Source: an uncultured Dorea sp.
Lineage (GTDB): Bacteria > Bacillota_A > Clostridia > Lachnospirales > Lachnospiraceae
Length of the DNA: 28,619 nucleotides
Direction of reading: 5' to 3'
NCBI GenBank assembly: GCA_910579015.1
Contig: CAJTRO010000026.1
Location: 20,954 to 49,572 of the forward strand
The translations under genes were made by a program, and so were the position numbers. The notes under the pieces were generated by a model. That model was not told where the DNA came from. It did no database searches and saw only the letters and a program-made list of their open reading frames with translations. Shown piece after piece: positions 24,930 to 28,619 of this stretch; position 1 is the first letter of the stretch; every line of letters begins with the position of its first letter.

Positions 24930-26213
24930 ATGAAACGAAGACTATCAGCCATTTTATTAATATGCATACTTCTGTGCATGACAATATTTTCTACCAGCTG
25001 TAACAAGAAACAGACAGCAAAAGAGGACGGCAAAGAACTGGTGATCATCGCGGAACTATACTTTAAAGATGCTCTTTCCGGCGTCATTTCCTACTACAAA
25101 GAAACACATCCCGGCGCCCGGATCAAACTGGAATATCTGTCATCCAACGAAGAAACACGGAAATTTACTCTGCAAAAGAAACGTACTGAACTCTTGTCCG
25201 GCAAGGGAGCGGACCTGTTTTTTCTGACCAGCGCGGAAGAATGGATTGTTGAACCTTCTGAACCCCTGTTCGAGAATGTAAGCAAGACAATTGAAAGCGG
25301 TATCTTTGCAAGTCTTGATTACTATATGGACCAGGACGATTACTGGAAAACCGATGATTACCAGAAGAACCTGCTGGACGCCGGAAAATACAAAGGAAGA
25401 CAATATGTGCTCCCCCTGGCCTGTAATTATCCTGTATATATGTATTCCGAGGGCACGGCATTAGGCGGAACAACTCTTTGGGACTATATGGATGAGTTAT
25501 CAGCCTCCGGCAATGAAATGCAGAAATACAGTGCTCTGACAGGCTTATTTACACTGCTGAACGGACGATGGCTCCAGCCGGCTATGGATTACGAAGAAGA
25601 TAAGGTTTTATTTGACAAGGAACACTTTGCATCATTCATGAAAAAATATTACTCTGATCTCCATGCCGTCATGAACTCTGATGATCTGCTTGCGCTGGCT
25701 GATGATGATACTTATCAGTTTACTCATGCCTTTCATGCAATCAATGATTCCGGTAAAAAGGAATACAACTATCAGGCAGTGCCCTGTCTGAACGGCCAAA
25801 AGACAGCATCGATCACTGCCTACGGCGGGATTACATTAGCCAGTAAACAGAAGGAGACAGCCTATGATTTCCTTATGCTTTTTCTAAACGACGAGATATT
25901 TACCGCCAAAGGTGACTTATACGGATATGTGTACGACAGATCCCTGTGTGGATTGCCGGTAAACAAGCGGGGCTGGAACGAAAATATGGAGGCTCATCAC
26001 GTAAAAAGTGAAGCTGCAAAAGAAAATCTCATCAACAGCTTTTGGGAACTGGACGGAGCATATTTTCCATGTGAAGCTGATTCCAAATTTTGTGACGATG
26101 TGCACGATATACTTTATCCGGACAAAAATATGACTACGGAAGAAATCGAGATGATGATATCCGCAGCGGCAGAAAAAGCTGAAAAAAGATATGAAATGAC
26201 AGTTAAAGAATAA
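24930..26213 (+). CDS. Extracellular solute-binding lipoprotein (family 1-like), orphan
   Basis: A 427-residue lipoprotein. The signal peptide MKRRLSAILLICILLCMTIF ends in a STSC lipobox with Cys24. The mature part has the two-lobe pattern of family 1 (sugar-type) binding proteins: an opening ELVIIAELYFKDAL with an ADLFFLTSAEEW segment, a middle YVLPLACNYPVYMY, and ITAYGGITLASKQKETAYDFLMLF in the second lobe. Such proteins deliver ligands to ABC permeases or to sensor kinases, but no permease or ATPase gene adjoins. The ligand is unknown. The ribosome site is AAAGGAG. It lies divergent from the GHKL kinase, so a sensory link is possible but unproven. Confidence 0.85.
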   Translation: MKRRLSAILLICILLCMTIFSTSCNKKQTAKEDGKELVIIAELYFKDALSGVISYYKETHPGARIKLEYLSSNEETRKFTLQKKRTELLSGKGADLFFLTSAEEWIVEPSEPLFENVSKTIESGIFASLDYYMDQDDYWKTDDYQKNLLDAGKYKGRQYVLPLACNYPVYMYSEGTALGGTTLWDYMDELSASGNEMQKYSALTGLFTLLNGRWLQPAMDYEEDKVLFDKEHFASFMKKYYSDLHAVMNSDDLLALADDDTYQFTHAFHAINDSGKKEYNYQAVPCLNGQKTASITAYGGITLASKQKETAYDFLMLFLNDEIFTAKGDLYGYVYDRSLCGLPVNKRGWNENMEAHHVKSEAAKENLINSFWELDGAYFPCEADSKFCDDVHDILYPDKNMTTEEIEMMISAAAEKAEKRYEMTVKE

Positions 26214-26217
26214 ACCA

Positions 26218-26246
26218 TTGTCTTTATCAGACATCAATGATACAAT
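26218..26246 (+). promoter_or_regulatory. Promoter for the small membrane protein gene
   Basis: TTGTCT (26218-26220 and 26221-26223) and TACAAT (26241-26246) with a 17-base spacer, immediately after the solute-binding gene and about 40 bases before the next start. Confidence 0.55.
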
Positions 26247-26287
26247 AGTGATAAGAGAAAACGCCTGTAAAAGGAAGGAGGAAAATT

Positions 26288-26488
26288 ATGAATCTGAAGC
26301 AGTTGCTGAAAAAATGGCTATGGACTATCATTTTTTCATATATCATCATGTTCTCTATATTCTTTTTTGCAGGTAATTGGGGACATGGTTCGAACGAGAC
26401 CTATATTTTTTTCGTGATCGTATGGACAATCAGCTACACATTCTTTTATTTTATCAAACACTGGAAAGTATTGTTCCGGAGAGAATAG
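26288..26488 (+). CDS. Small two-helix membrane protein
   Basis: A 66-residue, hydrophobic, basic-ended protein with two predicted membrane helices (about 10-28 and 40-57) joined by a short polar loop (GNWGHGSNE). The strong ribosome site AAGGAGGAAAATT and a dedicated promoter support expression. I recognise no family. It follows the solute-binding lipoprotein on the same strand, but its own promoter suggests it is not simply a transport subunit; it is far too short for a permease. A toxin-like or regulatory peptide cannot be excluded. Confidence 0.65.
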   Translation: MNLKQLLKKWLWTIIFSYIIMFSIFFFAGNWGHGSNETYIFFVIVWTISYTFFYFIKHWKVLFRRE

Positions 26489-26510
26489 CTAGAGACAGTT
26501 GAATTTCACA

Positions 26511-26667
26511 CATATTTCACTATAAATACTCCTTTAAGGGGCTGTCGTGAAATGCTGCTTATACACAATATACGGGTAATATTATTACAGATAATATCTC
26601 ATCTACGGCGTATAACAGTTGTTTCGCAGCATCCCCTCCATATTTCACTATAAATACTCCTTTAAGG
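26511..26667. repeat. 29-bp perfect direct repeat flanking a short insert
   Basis: CATATTTCACTATAAATACT plus CCTTTAAGG is present at 26511-26539 and again, identically, at 26639-26667. The second copy contains the last codons and stop of the ATPase gene, so the first looks like a duplicated gene tail. The 99 bases between the copies hold a MITE-like element. Confidence 0.85.
26537..26636. mobile_element. MITE-like element with imperfect terminal inverted repeats
   Basis: About 100 bases begin GGGGCTGTCGTGAAATGCTGC and end with the approximate complement GCAGCATCCCC; about 17 of the terminal 27 positions match. The core folds on itself (ATATTAT-TACAG-ATAATAT). No coding capacity. The GGGGCTGTCG terminus resembles transposon ends common in gut Clostridia, which is recollection rather than a search result. 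Confidence 0.5.
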
Positions 26668-27076
26668 ACAGCTCCGTCTGCTCTCCTCTCTTCCTGCTCA
26701 CTACTTCAAACAGATTCTCTTTCGTTACAAATAAATTCTTCGGATTTCTTCCAATGATCAAATATTGATTTCTATTGTCTAAAGAAATGTACTTTCTCGT
26801 ATCATCATCCAACAGAATATCCGCATTATCGATAACAATTAATTTTCCCTCCGTATTACTGATAATGTCCTTTATGTCTCTCTGATAATCCAGATAATTC
26901 AGACAGAGGATATCCGCATTTACAGCCATACATTCCTTTATAAAGGAATATACGACCGTCTTCCCTGTTCCTGAATCTCCAGTCAGTATCGTAACATTAT
27001 TGGTAAACGAAAAATCTATAACAAATGAGGTATGAACAGTTGAAAAATGTTCCATTATCACAGGTTTACTTTTCAT
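26648..27076 (-). CDS. Small P-loop ATPase of a three-gene accessory cluster
   Basis: A 142-residue protein with Walker A GDSGTGKT (residues 33-40), a Walker B-like KLIVIDNADILLDD (Asp83) and a following IIGRNP strand (107-112) resembling a sensor-1 region. It lacks an ABC signature, lid and arginine finger in any obvious form, so it is a minimal ATP-binding module rather than a full AAA+ protein. The start overlaps the DUF4869 gene by 11 bases, indicating coupled translation. AT-rich codons, such as frequent AAT and ATA, set it apart from the core genes. The last codons lie in a 29-bp direct repeat. Its role is unknown; it may act as a switch for its partners. Confidence 0.75.
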   Translation of the reverse strand: MKSKPVIMEHFSTVHTSFVIDFSFTNNVTILTGDSGTGKTVVYSFIKECMAVNADILCLNYLDYQRDIKDIISNTEGKLIVIDNADILLDDDTRKYISLDNRNQYLIIGRNPKNLFVTKENLFEVVSRKRGEQTELSLKEYL

Positions 27077-27509
27077 TATCCCACCACCCCTTTAGTTCCT
27101 CATAATCATTAACCCCATATTTTTCCGTTCCATTCCATACCATCACCTTATCCATATTAAATGGAATCAACGCATAATCACTATACACATTTCCTTCGTC
27201 TAGACCATACAGAACCTCTAATGCATTATTTCCACATTCTTTCAGGCAAAATACTTTATCGGGATAATACAGCACATTCAACACAGTTTTACATCCGGCA
27301 GAAAGCTTATCAATATCCAGCACGACATCATTAAATCTTGAACAGATTTTGTATTTTCCAAGGAACTTTGAATCATCTATCTGCTCAATAATCCCTCCGG
27401 CTTTTTCATCCAGCATAGATACCGTATTCTGATTAAAGAACACATCATTCAGTTCAACATATTCCATATCCTGAGGTATGTCTTTTCGATCTTTAAAAAT
27501 TGTTATCAC
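27066..27509 (-). CDS. DUF4869 family protein
   Basis: A 147-residue protein matching DUF4869 by its pattern: N-terminal MITIFKDRKDIP, a central LSAGCKTVLNVLYYPDKVFCLKECGNNALEVLYGL, and C-terminal NDYEELKGWW. No function is known for the family. It begins with GTG at 27509, six bases after GGAGG, inside the 3' end of the preceding gene (17-base overlap), and overlaps the ATPase gene by 11 bases. This tight packing means the three proteins are probably needed together. The cysteine pair CLKEC is notable but no metal site is evident. Confidence 0.75.
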   Translation of the reverse strand: MITIFKDRKDIPQDMEYVELNDVFFNQNTVSMLDEKAGGIIEQIDDSKFLGKYKICSRFNDVVLDIDKLSAGCKTVLNVLYYPDKVFCLKECGNNALEVLYGLDEGNVYSDYALIPFNMDKVMVWNGTEKYGVNDYEELKGWWDNEK

Positions 27510-28120
27510 AGCGCCCCTCCAGTCCTGCTGCCTGAAACTTCTCTTTCAAAGAAGTTCCTTCAAATATACTTTTCATTTTCTCACTTGCTGTCAATCTTCG
27601 GTAATCCAATCCACATATATCATTATCCATTCGATACTCCCATTCACAGCAGGATTTTATCCAGCAATCACCAATACTGCCTTTTGAAACCTCAAATCCT
27701 GTATTTCTTGTTAAATCGAATAAAAGCTTTGCTGTTAATTGTTCAATATTATGATTATCAATATGCTCATCATATTTTACTACTTCGTTTATATCCTTAT
27801 AATTCAAAAATCCGGAGGAAATAGAGTTCACAAGCACTTTTCTCGCTTCTATCGCACTGGCCCGCTTTTGCCAGAATTCATCATTGGGAGCATATACCCA
27901 TTTTAATAATTCCTGAAATTCCAGTAATACATATTCAAAACATATAATATCCAGCAAAATCACATTCTTTTTTTCTTCCGCTGTTTGCTTTAACAGACGC
28001 TGTTCCATTACTGCCTGAAAATTATCAAAGGAATTATCAATAATTATTATAATTGTTCCAAAATATATAGGCAGCCTTATCTTTTCGGTCTTCTATCCAC
28101 AGGAATGTTCTGAATGACAT
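27493..28120 (-). pseudogene. TOPRIM-like hypothetical protein, frameshifted near its 5' end
   Basis: Two reading frames appear to be pieces of one gene. The first starts with ATG at 28120 (MSFRTFLWIEDRKDKAAYIFW) and stops after 27 codons at 28037. The second, from about 28072 down to 27493, encodes IIIIDNSFDNFQAVMEQ, then ILLDIICFEYVLLEF and a long helical tail; its first ATG is at 28008 (171 residues). The frames differ by one base and the middle part appears missing. The acidic positions (an E-D-x-K-D-K-x-x-Y start, then IIDNSFD, then a Cys-Phe-Glu-Tyr segment) recall TOPRIM/DUF4435-like nucleases; this is inference. It may still be translated from 28008, since a weak site precedes it and the next gene overlaps by 17 bases. 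Confidence 0.6.
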
Positions 28121-28148
28121 TATTTCCCCCGCTTTCACAGCTATTTGA

Positions 28149-28177
28149 TATATAGGATAATAAGATTATTGTACCAA
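28149..28177 (-). promoter_or_regulatory. Possible promoter of the three-gene cluster
   Basis: TTGGTA (28177-28172) and TATATA (28154-28149), spacer 17 bases, about 29 bases before the ATG at 28120. Three CTAG palindromes (28182, 28194, 28200) lie just upstream. Confidence 0.4.
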
Positions 28178-28254
28178 ACCGCTAGCGCGGTGGCTAGCCC
28201 TAGGTACGTGATTCCACTACTTTTTCAAAATTTTTTCGTTTTCTCAAAATAAAA

Positions 28255-28362
28255 ATAGCAGTTTTTTGGTTTATGTTATATTGTTGAGTTACCACACACA
28301 ACTGCAAACATAACCCTAAAAACTGCTATGTTTATATTATCATGGATTTTCAAACTCAACAA
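28255..28362. repeat. Nested inverted repeats upstream of the recombinase
   Basis: A 23-base arm at 28255-28277 is complementary to 28307-28329 at 21 of 23 positions (ATAGCAGTTTTT...). Inside it begins a second pair, TTGTTGAGTT at 28281-28290 and its exact complement AACTCAACAA at 28353-28362. A third hairpin, TGTGATTTT/AAAATCACA (28402-28435), precedes the ribosome site. Together with the promoter and CTAG cluster, this fills the 331 bases between 28121 and 28451 that have no gene. They may be recombinase binding sites or control elements. Confidence 0.65.
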
Positions 28363-28451
28363 CTCTATATTTCATTTTTTTGCCCGTCCGCCCCCCTCTT
28401 TTGTGATTTTTCCTGCTCACTCTATCAAAATCACACCAAGGAGGTTCCATT

Positions 28452-28619
28452 ATGGACAATTATTTAGATTCTTTCAGGGAAATGATCTCCCTTCGCGGCC
28501 TTACCGCCCACACACTTAAAAATTACTGCACTTATATCCGTGCCTACCTTGATTATCTCTCCAGCGTACTCCGCAAGCTTCCGGAGGATGTTTCCTGGGA
28601 TGAACTCCGTGTTTATATC
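28452..28619 (+). CDS. Tyrosine recombinase/integrase, N-terminal part
   Basis: The first 56 codons of a site-specific recombinase; the rest lies beyond the right edge. The translation LTAHTLKNYCTYIRAYLDYL is the SAM-like core-binding domain of phage-integrase/XerC-D proteins, with the usual T-x-x-T-x-x-x-Y pattern. The catalytic domain is outside, so activity cannot be judged. The start has AAGGAGG at seven bases. It follows several inverted repeats. Its presence next to an AT-rich cluster supports the right end of the window being a mobile or integrated region. Confidence 0.88.
   Translation, partial: MDNYLDSFREMISLRGLTAHTLKNYCTYIRAYLDYLSSVLRKLPEDVSWDELRVYI

Noticed and set aside
1..28619. 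CRISPR arrays, rRNA or tRNA genes
   Set aside because: No regularly spaced repeats and no recognisable rRNA or tRNA sequence was seen by eye; no tRNA scan was possible.

Overview
The window looks like chromosomal DNA from an anaerobic, spore-forming Firmicute of the Lachnospiraceae/Clostridia type. The evidence is the gene content: sporulation genes (spoVT, sigG), the clostridial SCIFF peptide with its radical SAM maturase, fused secDF, GHKL/LytTR two-component systems, and strong AGGAGG-type ribosome binding sites. Most core genes lie on the minus strand and are moderately GC-rich. Two blocks (about 13.3-15.35 kb and 26.5-28.45 kb) are visibly AT-rich and look acquired.

Region 1 (1-8.4 kb, minus strand): a conserved housekeeping run. 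Read in transcription order from high to low coordinates it is spoVT, a small TIGR04086-type membrane protein, scfA (SCIFF peptide), an internal terminator, scfB (SCIFF maturase), secDF, a terminator-like hairpin, recJ, apt with its own promoter, and the N-terminal part of relA, which runs off the left edge. Region 2 (8.4-12.6 kb, minus): an operon of LytTR response regulator, GHKL kinase and a DUF2804 protein, preceded by an NfeD/SPFH membrane-protein pair. At 12.77-13.2 kb a lone plus-strand gatB/yqeY-type gene has a clear promoter.

Region 3 (13.3-15.3 kb, minus): an AT-rich two-gene cassette encoding an ABC-type ATPase of the AAA_15/RloA kind and a RloB-like TOPRIM protein. The pair resembles AbiL/PARIS/OLD-type phage defence. 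Region 4 (15.4-20.6 kb, minus): pth, mfd and a secreted parvulin-like foldase lipoprotein in one operon, with a good promoter and a good terminator. Region 5 (20.7-24.6 kb): a membrane-anchored FMN-binding-like protein (plus), a small acidic protein, a HAD phosphatase, sigG, and a GHKL histidine kinase preceded only by the C-terminal stub of a LytTR regulator.

Region 6 (24.9-26.5 kb, plus): an orphan extracellular solute-binding lipoprotein and a tiny two-helix membrane protein. Region 7 (26.5-28.6 kb): an AT-rich accessory block. It has a 29-bp perfect direct repeat around a roughly 100-bp MITE-like element, then three overlapping minus-strand genes (a small P-loop ATPase, a DUF4869 protein and a frameshifted TOPRIM-like protein). 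After these come nested inverted repeats and the start of a tyrosine recombinase that runs off the right edge. This last block is the best candidate for an undescribed system. Its three-gene layout suggests a compact ATPase/nuclease-like module, but its first gene appears to have lost an internal segment.
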